The notes beneath the pieces were generated by a model. The model made no database searches. It was given only the letters and a program-made list of their open reading frames with translations, and was not told the origin of the DNA. From Turritopsis dohrnii (Eukaryota > Cnidaria > Hydrozoa > Anthoathecata > Oceaniidae), in the NCBI GenBank assembly GCA_027922465.2, contig BQMF02000032.1, forward strand, positions 1,364,001 through 1,428,000: DNA of 64,000 bases, written 5' to 3'. This document shows, one piece after another, positions 10,197 through 21,089 of the stretch. The number at the start of each line of letters is the position of its first letter. Position 1 is the stretch's first letter. A program made the translations under genes and the position numbers.

Positions 10197-10780
10197 AACA
10201 TTAAAAAGTTTTTAAAGCCGTTTAAACGCTAGTTTAACTGCTGTTTTTACTAGAGTTTAAATGCATTAAATAAGCAATTGGTCCCTTTTCCCTCGACCAG
10301 TCACATATGGGAATGAAACACATCCACACTAAAATAGTTAAATTAAATAGCTGGTTGAAACTTTTTTTCAACATTTTCTTAAAACTTTATTCACTGAAAC
10401 TTTTTGTATAGACTGCCTTGTAGAAAATATTGACAAGTACTCTATTTATTACAATACAACAAAGAGTTTGGGTGTGTGTCTAGTTTGCTAGGGTGATTGT
10501 GCTACAGAGGTGATTAGACAATGGAATAACCGTTGGTCAAACGTACATTCTCCTACTCGTAGAACTGTTGTCAAAACTGCTCAAAAACTTTGCTCAGCTG
10601 TTCTGTCCATTTTTCGAAGATTTTTACGAGGACCGCTTCTAGTTTTCTGTCCACAACATTGATACACAAAAGTATATTTAAAAGATTCCTCTATTCAGAA
10701 GTAACAAAAAGTATCTCTCATAATTATTGAATCTAAAGATATTTTTTGTGAATCACTGTACTTTATTTTGACTCACCCAG

Positions 10781-12158
10781 TAGAAATTCAACTAATATAA
10801 CACAGCAAATTAAGGAGACAAAAAAGCACATTGGAAGAAGATATAAAAATTGCCTCATTGCCAAACATGTATTACAATTGATAACATGGATTGCCATTTC
10901 AAAGGTTAAAACTATATCATTATCATAATTTCTAAGATTTTCAGAAACTTTTCTTACTCACAAAACAATTCTATTTGGAAACAAAAGTAAACGACTTGTT
11001 TAGTTTTATTAGGGAAAGTTGCCATGGTTTCTATTCAGATTTATAAGTTTCCTGGTAAATTTGAGAAATGTAATGACTGATTTTGGAGCAGAAACGGTAT
11101 TCCCCAATTATCTTTTAGTCAGTGTTTTTTACTAGGTATGCGAAAAGGAAAGTTACTCATGTGTCATCCAAAGAATAACTTATCATTATTCAATTGCAAA
11201 TTTCGGGTAGCCTGTCACAAACAATGTGTTGACCAGTGCATTGAAAAGTCAATAAACTGCCTTTTCACAATCGACGAGTCTAATTATTTTCCTAATTGAG
11301 TCTCCAATATTTCAAACAAACAGTATTAAAGAAGTTTATAAGGCAAATAATACTTTACTCCTTTTTTACTACGAAAGGGTAACACAATAAATGATTACTC
11401 AAGCATACCTAACTCTAGTGTAATACCCTGCCACTATGGAAGTAGGTACCCGTGTTACAACAAGATTTAACCTAGGTATTCCTTCTAAAAATTCTTTAAA
11501 AAATACGGGATTGCATAAACGAGAGTACCCTTTTAACGTTTTTGACAATTAAATGTTTTCTTTTTTATATTCATGAAAATGTTTTCAGATTTCAATAAAA
11601 ACGTTTTCTAATTTTTTTCTGTTCGTTTTTAATTCTCACGGTGTACAATAAAATTTTAGAATTGTTGCGGTGTAATATTTGCTCCTTTATTCTTACCCTA
11701 GCATAAAGCTTATTTCGCATGCACATAAAATTTTATGTAAGCTCTTATGACCAAAACAATGTTTATTCATTATCTTCTTAAGGAAAATTGTTTTTGCGTA
11801 TTTCCCACTTTTCCTTTTGGTAAATGACCAACAACAGTGTATCAAGAGCAGCCACTGTGTACTTATCAACTATCAATGTTCTGTGGCCCATTACATGTAT
11901 CCAAAACTTTTCCAATGAATGGCTTCTAGCTGTTTCGATACACATGATATCCCATAACTGTTGATTCAATTTCATAGCATGTTAAAAGAATAATTTCCAT
12001 TGGTTTTCCAATATTTTCAATTATCTGGTCCATTCTGTATTAGCTCGAAAAACAACGATACTGTTGCATTACATTTCAAAACATAAAAATCGAACACATC
12101 GAAAATCAAACAAATATGAAATCTTGAAATCGAACAGTTTCTGAATGCTTTTGAAAAC
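10781..12158. other. Intronic sequence with a family B relic
   Basis: Mostly unrecognised AT-rich DNA. The stretch 11340-11475 (ACTTTACTCC...AATGATTACTCAAGCATA...TACCCGTGTTACAA) is an inverted relative of 20060-20210 inside a family B element, so a decayed family B piece is present. No exon was recognised; the missing small SEC63 exon could lie here. Confidence 0.4.
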
Positions 12159-12440
12159 ATGGCACCTGAACAAAAGAAGACAGTTCTGACAATGAAAGAT
12201 TGCATTGAAAGACTTGGAAAAAGGTGTAACAAAAATGAGTGTTTCCCAGAAACTGAATATTCCAAAGAACATTTTACCTTATTGGATTAAAAACAAAGAA
12301 GAAATACTCAGTAAATGTGAATCTGGTCAATTTGGATCAAACAGACAAACACCGAAACTGAACACTGGAAAATACAATTCTGTTGATGCTGTAGTGTATA
12401 AAATATATATCGTCCCAATGGGCAAGTTTGTTGGAAAATC
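12159..12440 (+). pseudogene. Tigger/pogo transposase, N-terminal fragment
   Basis: From ATG at 12159 the frame reads MAPEQKKTVLTMKDCIE. After a shift it continues LEKGVTKMSVSQKLNIPKN and LPYWIKNKEEILSK. This is the psq/CENP-B type helix-turn-helix that binds the element's ends in pogo/Tigger transposases. The frame fades after NSVDAVVYK. The C-terminal part of the same kind of protein lies at 13655-14369; the middle, with the first catalytic residues, is lost or replaced by other elements. Confidence 0.7.
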
Positions 12441-12684
12441 TCAGCGATGGAGTTTATTTCTATAGAAATATACACACTATTTCGACGCAGTGACTTTTTG
12501 ACTGATTTTGCCCATTAGGGTAAACCGCTTTGTTAATTATCGTTAATCATTGAATATTTCACAGTTATAATTGGCTAGTTATGAAGGATGACACATCAAG
12601 ATTAAAGGCAATGCGAAAGGAATATGAAAGCTTCATCAAAATTTCTACATGCCCTTTAATGAAGACAATGACATAGAGAGAATT

Positions 12685-13374
12685 TTTTGCTCAAAACTTG
12701 ATCTCCATGGCAACGTAACATCACAATGTTCGAAAAGAAATCGCTGACATACAAATATGTAAATAACTCAATAAATACTAGTGATACACTGCTAGAAATT
12801 CGTATGTGTAGTGGCAAACATCTACAAGTATCGAATTACTAAAGATAATTGTTGCCATGGTTACCCTGGGCTTGTCTCCAGGTCTCTTCTGTTTTTTGCT
12901 GACGAACCTATAAATGGAGATCTGCTCAGGTAAGGGAAAAGAAATTTTAGAAAATGGAACAGTTTTCACTGGACGTAAGTTAAAGCGAAATTCACCATAG
13001 TAATAGTGTTGGATATATAGCTGGAGACCTGGAACCCAGCCATAGTAGCAATGGCAATAATTTTTTTTTGCTATTTTCACAACTGCAGTTATTTACCACT
13101 CTTGCAATGCAATGTTCTAACAATATTATCATTAAAACATTCTGAGTTATTCACATATTTATATGTCAGCAATATCTTCTTGAACGTTGTGATGTCACGT
13201 TGCCATGGAGATCATGTTTCGGAAAAAAACCTTTAAACGGCAATATCTCGGGAACGAAAAATTATTTTTTGAAAATTCAAAAACTGTCTTCCAGCATTTT
13301 CAAAGCTGTTTCAAATAGTGCATAAAAATCAATTTGTGATTTTTTTTAGTTTAGTGCCCCTTTAAATTGTTCGA
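12685..13374. mobile_element. TTAA-type element, partial (family H)
   Basis: Arms at about 12700-12775 and 13140-13225 are inverted copies (TCTCCATGGCAACGTAACAT versus the complement of GTCACGTTGCCATGGAGA). The right end reads TTTAGTTTAGTGCCCCT followed by TTAA. It is a relative of the complete element at 49338-51229, whose ends are AGGGGAACTAAAC beside TTAA. The left end is lost. Confidence 0.6.
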
Positions 13375-13654
13375 AAAAAACGTTTATATTTATTTTTTGA
13401 GATATACGAGTCATCTTAAAATTCTTACGGCGTAACACTGATACTCTTTAATTCTTGTGCTTAGGAAAAAATAATTCTAAAACATTTGAATTTCTGCCAA
13501 CTACCTGTTAAAGCACGTTTTGAATAAAAATTTAGCGTTTAAATGCAATATAAAAAAGTTTTTATAGCTGTTTAAATCCTAGTTTAACTGCTGTTTTTAC
13601 TGGAGTTTAAACGCATTAAATAAGTGATTGATCCCTTTTCCCTCAAACAGTCAC
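13375..13654 (+). mobile_element. Family A element, right end only
   Basis: It contains TTACGGCGTAA, TTTAAACG-like motifs and the right-end run GCATTAAATAAGTGATTGAT. It ends at 13654 with the complement of GTGACTGTTTGAGGGAAAAG. It abuts the Tigger frame at AACTGTCC, so its insertion, or a later deletion, removed the middle of that gene. Confidence 0.6.
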
Positions 13655-14369
13655 AACTGTCCTGCTCACCCAAGTGTTAATGATCTTAAAGCAATAGAAC
13701 TAGTGTTTTTACCTTCCAACACAACCTGAAAACCTCAGGCAATGTACCAGGGAGTTATTCGTGCTCTAGAAGCTTCTATCACACTAATAGACGTCAGATC
13801 AAATATATCAAGGCTGGTAAAGATGTCCTTAATATCAACATTCTTGAAGTCATGCGCATTTTAGTTAGGTCATGGAATGCTGTATCTTCCAACACTGTAA
13901 AGAACTGTTTTAAAAAGGCAGGTATTTCAAAGGAAATGCAAATTGTGAGTGTAGAGGACGAAGATGATCCATTTAAAATGCTTTCAGCCAATTTTGATGA
14001 GCTTAAATCATGTGATGCAATTGATGAATCCTTTGAAGTTGAAGATTATGTTGACTTTGATATTGAACTGTGCACGAGTGAAACGAATGCTCTTACTGAT
14101 GAAGAAATTGTAAATTCTGTGTTGGATAATGATTGTTTTGAGGAGGGAGAAGATGAGGATGTGGATCCGGATTAGATGATTACGATTTACCTCCTCTAAA
14201 GCCAAAATTATCTGAGATTGCTGGTGTTTTAGACTTGCTCGAATGCTGGTCCCTATATGATAGCGATGGATATGAGATTAGGGAAAGTCTTGGTAGTCTC
14301 CTAAAAAAATTCGACAAATTCAGTTTAGAAACCAAAAGACAATCTAAATTGGATGAATATTGGATTTAA
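13655..14369 (+). pseudogene. Tigger/pogo transposase, C-terminal fragment
   Basis: It starts at NCPAHPSVNDLKAIELVFLP, the DDE_1 region around the second catalytic aspartate, whose own codon is lost at the junction. It continues through QGVIRALEA, frame shifts, and MRILVRSWNAVSSNTVKNCF. An acidic stretch follows, then in another frame LDLLECWSLYDSDGYEIRES and KRQSKLDEYWI with a stop at 14367-14369. This is the usual Tigger C-terminal layout. Several frameshifts show it is dead. A Tigger-like terminus (GGTTCGAATAACCGGGAGTC) follows at about 14512-14535. Confidence 0.78.
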
Positions 14370-14594
14370 TGAGCAATACCCCTCACCATACCAGTACATA
14401 TATCCTAGTCCTTAAAGCATTTCATGAAATTAGAAATAGGCCATTTCAAAGTTGTTTTTCAGTTATTTGAACTCCTGTTTATTCAAACTAAATGTTAATA
14501 CCCCTTGGAGGTTCGAATAACCGGGAGTCAACGGTGACTCAATATTTCATGTGTTTATTGTATGTTTCGTGTTGTCGGCATGATAATTTTATCA

Positions 14595-15881
14595 TCTTGG
14601 AAAATTACCACTCCGACCGATTATATTGAATGTTGGAGCAGGGACCCACAAGATAGCACAATATCTTTGCAACCTTTTGAGTCCACTGGGAAAATCAAAC
14701 TATAACGTCCGAAGCACAACCATATTTGCAAAGCACCTGAAGGATGTAAAACAATCTCCTTTGATGTAGTTAGTCTATTCACAAACGTGTCATTGCAAAT
14801 TGATAGTATTTTAGGAAAGGTATAATGAGAAATTAAAACTAAAGTTCCAAGAAAGGACTTAAAGTCATGATGGGATCACCTTTGGGACCATTATTTGCTG
14901 ATATTTTCATGAGTGAATTAGGAAACACTATTATTCCAACACTTGGTGACAAAATTCAACACTGGTCAAGATATGTTGATGAAAGCATTGCCTTCATCAA
15001 ACCAGATGCAGAGAAAGAGATTCAACAAAAATTAAACTCCTTTCACAGGAACATAAAATTTACGTACAAATTTGAACAAAACAACAAAATTGCTTTTCTT
15101 GACGTTTTGATAACAAGAAAAGAAGATGGAAGCATGGAAACGAGTATAGAAAACCAACCCACACTGACATTTACCTGAATTGGAATACATGTGCTCCCAT
15201 AGCCTGGAAGACTGTGACGTTTAAACGCTTAGTAAAATGTGCTCTGAACATTTCATCTACAGATGCAAATATAAAAGCTGAACAATCACATCTTAAAAAG
15301 ATCTACACTGAATACAGCAACTACCTAATCAAGTTCATTGAAAACATCATCCAAAATGAAATCAAGAAAACTGACATCCAAGAAAAAGAAATTATTGAAC
15401 AACCTTCATCAAATCTAGAATTGTTAACCTTTCCTTAGCGTATGCTGGACAAGAAGGAGAACAAATCGTAAAAAAAATGAGAAACATCATTGGTAAATGT
15501 TCGACAAACAAAATACGTATCATAACACCTAAAAACTAAGTTCGAAATTTCAAATCAAAGATAAAGCACATTCAGCACACCAACACAACATCATTTATCA
15601 TGCACAATGCCCTGAAACTACTTGCTGTTCCCATTACATTGGCCAAACTAGTTGTAGATTACAAAAATGCGTAATACAACATAGCAAATCTGAAAAAAAT
15701 CACACCTGCTGAAGCATACTGACAACACAAACCACCACAGAGTGTGGTTAGAAGATTTCAAAATATTAGAAAAAAATTACATATCTGCATTCGAAAGAAA
15801 ATTAATAAACCCTTAATTATAAAAGAACATAAACTAGACTTGAATATTAAAAAAGATGCATACTGTCTAAAACTTCATTAA
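14595..15881 (+). pseudogene. Penelope-like element: RT plus GIY-YIG endonuclease, broken
   Basis: Frames in order: PLRPIILNVGAGTHKIAQYL; SPFDVVSLFTNVSLQ; MMGSPLGPLFADIFMSELG; YVDESIAF, where Penelope RTs have YVDD (second catalytic aspartate changed to E); IAFLDVLITRKEDGS. Then, after a one-base shift, YRKPTHTDIYLNWN and IAWKTVTFKRLVK. The C-terminal part has the GIY-YIG core as NIIYHAQCPETTCCSHYIGQT, then LEDFKILEKNYISAFERKLI and the terminal KKDAYCLKLH. The stop codon coincides with the TTAA target of the next element. At least four frameshifts; not functional. Such elements copy RNA and use the GIY-YIG domain to nick the target. Confidence 0.85.
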
Positions 15882-16947
15882 GGATAGTCATCACCCCTTG
15901 CTGCATGTTTTCAGTTTTTTGTCCATAACTTATTATGTGGTTATTTTATCATCAACAAAGTATATATTTTTGAAAACCTTATAAAATTTCCTATCTAATG
16001 TATATAATTTTATTTTCAAAATATTTAGTTTAAAAAAGTTATTGCAGATAAAGGAAATTTGAAAAGGCTTAGAGGCTTGGAGCTCCACGGACCCTCTGAA
16101 AAGTATTTTCTGCAATATTTTTATGTTATTGTGTTCTATGTTTACTAACTTTAAAAACGTTACTACAGTTTTTCTAAACAAGTCATAGTTCTGACGAAAT
16201 AAAGGACTTACAACACTTATTAAAATATCCTTTCCTTGTCTTTCTCCCTTCACTGCAGGGCAAATATTTGCTTAAAGAAAAAATTGTGGTAAGGTTTTGT
16301 TCTTATTTGGTATTGTTTTACGTGGCTAGCCTCACTCAGTTGCTATTGCATCTGCTTTCCAGGAGGGGCCACGGCTTAGGTTGGAGGCTCCGAAGTATTT
16401 GACACTCTCATGAGTGACACAAACCCAACCAAGGGCCTGTGCTTTTCTGGATGACCTCCTGCAACACCTGATGTATCATCTACCCAATTTCCCTCTCATG
16501 GCATGGGTCGACCCGGCTCTATGGTACATTCACTCGCACATGGTGAATCGCCGCCAAGGGCAATTGGGGTTCCTGGAGGTATTTACAGACAGATAAGTAA
16601 CGCAGAAATACTTCTCGAGAAAACGTCTTCTAAAGAAATTCCATTATGCGATCAGTTGAATAAATAACATTACAAAAGAAACAATAACTCATATTTGCTT
16701 TACATGAATAATTAATAAGTCTACTATTAAAAGAGATCATAGTTCTTGTAAACATGCTGAATAGGTTCTGTAAACAAATTGCAATAAACATGAAATGAAA
16801 TACCACTAAATTTTAAATGTGGTACCAAATAATTAATTTTTATAGCATCATTATATACATTTTCAGAAAGCTCTCTGAAAGCTTTATCTTTTAATGAATT
16901 AAAAAAAAAAATTTATTTTTTTTCCAATATAGGGGTGATGACTATCC
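15882..16947. mobile_element. TTAA-flanked inverted-repeat element (family O)
   Basis: Ends are perfect inverted copies: GGATAGTCATCACCCCT at 15882 and AGGGGTGATGACTATCC ending at 16947. Each is flanked by TTAA (15878-15881 and 16948-16951), fitting a Kolobok- or piggyBac-type target. A truncated SINE (16303-16566) lies inside. No transposase frame was recognised. Confidence 0.7.
16303..16566 (-). mobile_element. tRNA-derived SINE (type 2), 5'-truncated
   Basis: On the minus strand it carries the body and tail of the SINE at 57587-57920 (CAGTTGCTATTGCATCTGCT on the plus strand) and the tail ACAATACCAAATAA. It ends inside the tRNA head near 16566, so both Pol III boxes are lost or damaged. 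Confidence 0.75.
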
Positions 16948-16951
16948 TTAA

Positions 16952-17381
16952 TGACGTCATACGTCACAAGATTTCCGTTAACAATGTAATGTCTTCATGA
17001 TCCATTCAAATGTTCCTGACGATGTTCTGCAGATGCAGGACAAAATATGAATATTATATAATCAAAAATGAAACTTCTCGTTATTCTCTTTTTAATAAAG
17101 CTTTACACCCTGAAGAATATCTTTTCTTGAATTTCTTGCACTGTAGAAAAAATGACATTCGTGTAGTATGCAAATGGCCCCTTTACACTTTCCATGTCAC
17201 ACATGATATTTCAGTGAACTGTTTCACTTATTGAAAGGGAAGGAAGATCATTATAGTCATTATTTCTAAGTTTTTATTAGGTGTAGGTCAAAAAAAATTT
17301 CTCATGAATACATTTGGAACCCATATTACCCTATAAAAATTAAAAAGAAGAATGAAAATAGTCCTCTAAATAACCTTGAAT
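16952..17381. other. Intronic sequence without recognised feature
   Basis: AT-rich. Contains ATGACGTCATACGTCAC just right of the family O element. The 74-codon ORF at 17010 has no recognisable domain. Confidence 0.35.
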
Positions 17382-17702
17382 TTTATTTATTTGGTATTGT
17401 TTTACATGGCTAGCCTCACTCGGTTGCTATTGCATCTGCTTTCCAGGAGGGGCCACGGCTTAAATTGGAGGCTCCGAAGTATTTGACACTCTCATGAGTG
17501 ACACAAACCCAACCAAGGGCCTGTGCTCTTCTGGATGACCTGCAATACCGGATGTATCATCTACCCAATTTCCCTCACATGGCATAGGTCGACCCGGCGC
17601 TATGGTACATTCACTCGCACATGGTGAATCGCCGCAAAGGGGAATTGAACCCCGATCTCTCGCATGAATTACAAGAGTGATAACCACTATACTACGGCGC
17701 CA
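17382..17702 (-). mobile_element. tRNA-derived SINE (type 2), complete
   Basis: On the minus strand the head reads GTAGTATAGTGGTTATCACT (A box) and GGTTCAATTCC (B box). A unique body follows, then the tail ACAATACCAAATAAATAAA. Close to the copies at 16303-16566 and 57587-57920. The tRNA head is of Asp/Glu type as judged from TATAGTGG. Confidence 0.82.
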
Positions 17703-18614
17703 TATGTGTACGCTTTAGTGTGACAAGACATCAAGTTTGAAATTGGAATTTGCTTTCCGTTTAGAGAAACATTAAAAACCTTTATCAATTTGTTGGAATG
17801 AAGAATGATGAACGCAGGTGAGTTAATATTTTTTTTCAATTTGTGATTTGAATCACAAACAATATTCGTGAATGGAATTATGAAGTAATAAAAAATTTAT
17901 ATTTTCGTTATTTACGTAAATAACTTAGGTATATGTAAGATTGAACAAGTAATCTTTACTTGTGACAAGGTAACCATTTCGCATAATAGTAATGCTAATT
18001 GAATGAATCAGAGTTTAACATGTCATGAATAAGCGAGTTTGTTTTGCATCATTTCGCCAAATAGCAATAAATTCAAAACAAACTCGCTTGTTCATGACAT
18101 GATAAACTCAATTATGATGACTGAACAGATAAGCGAACATATTTTTCTAGAAATAAAAAGTTTCGAAAAAGCATTTTATTTCATTTGTTATTCCGGTACC
18201 TCCAGCACAAATCTGAAAAGCCACTTTAAAATACCGTGTTATTCAATTTGGTTATGTATTATTACATATTGTTGTTGATTCTATTGTTTTGTTTACGATC
18301 TTTTTGGTTAATGATTACCTTAATATCAACACAATTCTCATGCTAGCATGCATAAGCATCTCTTTACTTAAGGGTAATTCTAAAAAGTTTTTACGCCATA
18401 ATCAAGTTTAAGAAAAAGTAATGTTACGCGAAATGGTTTCCTTGTCACAAAAGATCACAAGTTATTTACATAAATATCGAAGATATAGTTTTTTTCTTAT
18501 GATAATAGCGATAATATTGTTACATATTGTTGTTGATTCTATTGTTTTTTTACGATCTTTTCGTTAATGATTAACCTTAATATCGTTTGTTGTCAAAATC
18601 CCCTGGAAAATCAC
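17703..18614. mobile_element. Nested remnants of GTGAC-type elements (G and F types)
   Basis: A GTGACAAGG...ATTTCGC terminus at about 17960 has an inverted partner ending GCGAAATGG...CCTTGTCAC at about 18453. A stretch at 18000-18170 matches the interior of family G (2275-2400) and has its own hairpin: CATGTCATGAATAAGCGAGT and its complement about 70 bases on. A block starting ACATATTGTTGTTGATTCTA occurs twice (near 18262 and 18520). The right edge at 18614 is a family F right end (TTGTCAAAATCCCCTGGAAA) followed by ATAT. Borders are uncertain. Confidence 0.45.
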
Positions 18615-19322
18615 ATATGTCGATATTTCAAATGTGGTTGTAAAGCTTTTCCTCCGTAGTAATCCTTTTTATTATAAATACTCATCACTTAAGCCCACTA
18701 TTGATCTATTTGTTATGTCATAATGATTAAAAATCAATCACACAGTACTAAGCTCATGGTGTATTCTTCTTGACAGTTTTTGGCCAGATGTTTTTCAGTG
18801 CAGTACTTCAACAATTCTTTGTTGGATCTAGAAATTTTCAATCACTACTCAGTATGGTTTCCATGAGGATGATTTTAGTCTTAAATGATGTACGTGAGAT
18901 GGAAAGCTAAAAGGGACCACTTGCATATAAGATGTAATATTACTTATTCTTACCCTAAGAAATTCGTATGTTTTAGAATTACTTTAATGGAATAATTAGT
19001 AGTAATTCATTCATCAGAAGTTTAAGATATCACCTTGCACTGTAATTATGCTAAAATTATGTCTTACACTGCAAGTATTCTTTAAATCATCAAATTTTCA
19101 CATTGAATTTCACAGTGAATATTTATAATAACGAGCATTAAAAGTATAGAGCAGTATAATAATTGAGTGTGTTTAATAATAAATATTTTTTGATGATGGT
19201 GCAATGCAAATAAAACATTGTTGTGTTTTTAAAATGTCTGTGGGACCCTCTAGGATCTTTTGACAGAAATATTAATGCTATTAGAATTTAGATCTGTAAA
19301 AGGTTGTGCAACTATAATGTCC
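18615..19322. other. Intronic sequence, mostly unrecognised
   Basis: At 19020-19300 there are faint similarities to element interiors (CACATTGAATTTCACAGTGA, a CTAGGATCTTTTGACAGAAAT block like that at 21597), suggesting a decayed core copy. No exon found. Confidence 0.35.
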
Positions 19323-19326
19323 ATTT

Positions 19327-19652
19327 GTGACGGTTTGAGGGAAAATCATAAGTGATATTACTGATAAATTAATCAGTAATTTATCAGAAATTTATCAGTA
19401 ATAATCAGTAATACTGATAAATAATCAGTAATTCGTTCGATTTATTAGTAATTCGTTCGATGAATCAGTAATACTGATAAATTACTGATTATTTATCAGT
19501 ATTTAGCGATTATTTTATCAGTAATTACTGATTCTTCGAACGAATTACTGATAAATCGAACGAATTACTAAATCTATTGTTTTCTAATCAGTAATTTACT
19601 GATAAATTTATCAGAAATTATCACTTGTTATGATTTTCCCTCAAACCGTCAC
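19327..19652. mobile_element. Family E MITE (TTACTGAT arrays)
   Basis: A 326-base element with ends GTGACGGTTTGAGGGAAAAT and its complement, flanked on both sides by ATTT (19323-19326 and 19653-19656). Almost the whole interior is arrays of ATTACTGAT and ATCAGTAAT in opposite orientations with TTCGAACGAATT spacers, so the element is close to one large foldback. No core and no coding capacity. Confidence 0.85.
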
Positions 19653-21089
19653 ATTTCATCACTTCAAGAGTGAAAAGGGAAAAAAGGGCTTTGAAAAAAA
19701 TGAAAGATTTAAAATCATAAGTTTGTTTTAACTAAGTAACGTCTATTTTTTGTGTGTGAATAAGTGGTAAAATACCAAAATAAAATATATCTAACATGGA
19801 AAGCGAAAAGGGACCATTTGAATATTACGCACATTTTTATTTTTCTTATGGCATAAGAAATTCTTCTAAGTTTTTTAAGTTATGCTTGTGTAAGCGTAAT
19901 TTTTCTTACACTATCGTAAGAATTTTAAAGTTGGTCTTACAGCTTATGGCTTACGTTGTAAGAATTCTAAAAATTCCGCTTACGTAAGCGAAATTTTTCT
20001 TACGGCTTACGGCATAAGAATTATAAAAATTACGCTTATGGAAGAAATAGCCAGGTTCAACCTTGTCACACGGGTACCTAGTTCCCTAATGACATGGTAT
20101 TACACTAAAATGTTACACTCGAGGTAATTATGCTTGAGTAATCATTTATTGTATTACACTTTCACAATACAAAAGGAGTAAAGTATTATGCTTGATAGCG
20201 TCTTATAGTCGAGAATTGAACGATCTCTAGTTAGTTGTTACGAAACCGTAGAATTAAATTAGATTTTTAAAGTTTCAGTTGAAATTCTGTTTATAACTGC
20301 AAAAAAATAGACTTCCTTGATTGTTTGAAGATTGAATATTATTTTTCTCTGAATGCAATTTATTATTTAGTCCCCATTTTGTTACGGTTTATTTATAAAC
20401 CGTTTCGTCACAAAGACCTATCAATTAAAGCTTGTGATGACAATATCTTACCTTAGGCCGACTTTTTTTTGCGTCAGTAGAGTTTCACGAAAATGGATGA
20501 ACAACAATTTAATGCAATCTAATTTTAGCGAATGACCTCAATTAGCGAATGTGAAATTACGGAGAATTGCCAGAAGGTAAAAAACAAACATGATTTTCAA
20601 AAAGCTTCACAGAGTTACATTCTTGTAAATTACAATCATTCAGGGAAATGTAAAGACAATTATATTCTGGTAAAGCAGAGACCATGCGTTAATTACTCAC
20701 ATTAGGTTATAAATCATTCAAGATGCAGAAGTTAGTTCGAAAGCAACCGCAAGTAGAAACCGTCTGACATAATTCGCTTTTCTAAATTGTTTGACAGGAT
20801 TGCCTTTCTACAGTTCAATTTAATATCATCAGCACATTTTGCACGATTTTGATTGGACAAATATTTTTTCGCAAAGCGATTTCGATAGGGAGTTGAAATT
20901 ATTTTAATTCACATCGGACAGTATGAAAAAAAACCCCTTGATTTCGAAAGGGTTAAGCAACATTTTGATTTATACAAGGAATCCTTTTAGTTGTTTGTGA
21001 AGTTGCTTTGATACCTCTGCTTGCGATTACTTAAATGTGTCTTTTGAATCTTTGTTTCTTAACGTTTTCTGAAAAAAATATCAATAATT

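Larger units (their letters stand above)
8799..10304 (+). mobile_element. Family A element with both ends
   Basis: Left end GTGACCGGTTGAGGGAAAAG at 8799; right end is the complement of GTGACTGGTCGAGGGAAAAG, ending at 10304. Flanks are AAAT (left) and ATAT (right). They do not match, although the right flank matches the left flank of the family A end at 3327. GTTTAAAC motifs are dense at both ends. The shared core lies in reverse orientation at about 9170-9480. Interrupted by a foldback element at 9843-10196. No transposase frame. Confidence 0.75.
3066..10780. mobile_element. Outer Tc1/mariner-like element, split by later insertions
   Basis: The left arm (3066-3322) and right arm (about 10309-10780) are imperfect inverted copies. 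The left arm starts CCTGTTGAGTCCAAAAAAAG and the right arm ends in the complement of CTGGGTGAGTCAAAATAAAG. Both share further blocks such as CATTTTTCGAAGATTTTTA. Each outer edge is next to TA (3064-3065 and 10781-10782), the Tc1/mariner target. With the nested DNA removed it is only about 0.7 kb, so it is a non-autonomous or deleted copy. It must be older than the family A cluster inside it. Confidence 0.55.

Noticed and set aside
17460..17687. 75-codon ORF, also found at 57598-57828
   Set aside because: Both read through the SINE type 2 tRNA head and body; no protein family, so the conservation is that of the SINE.
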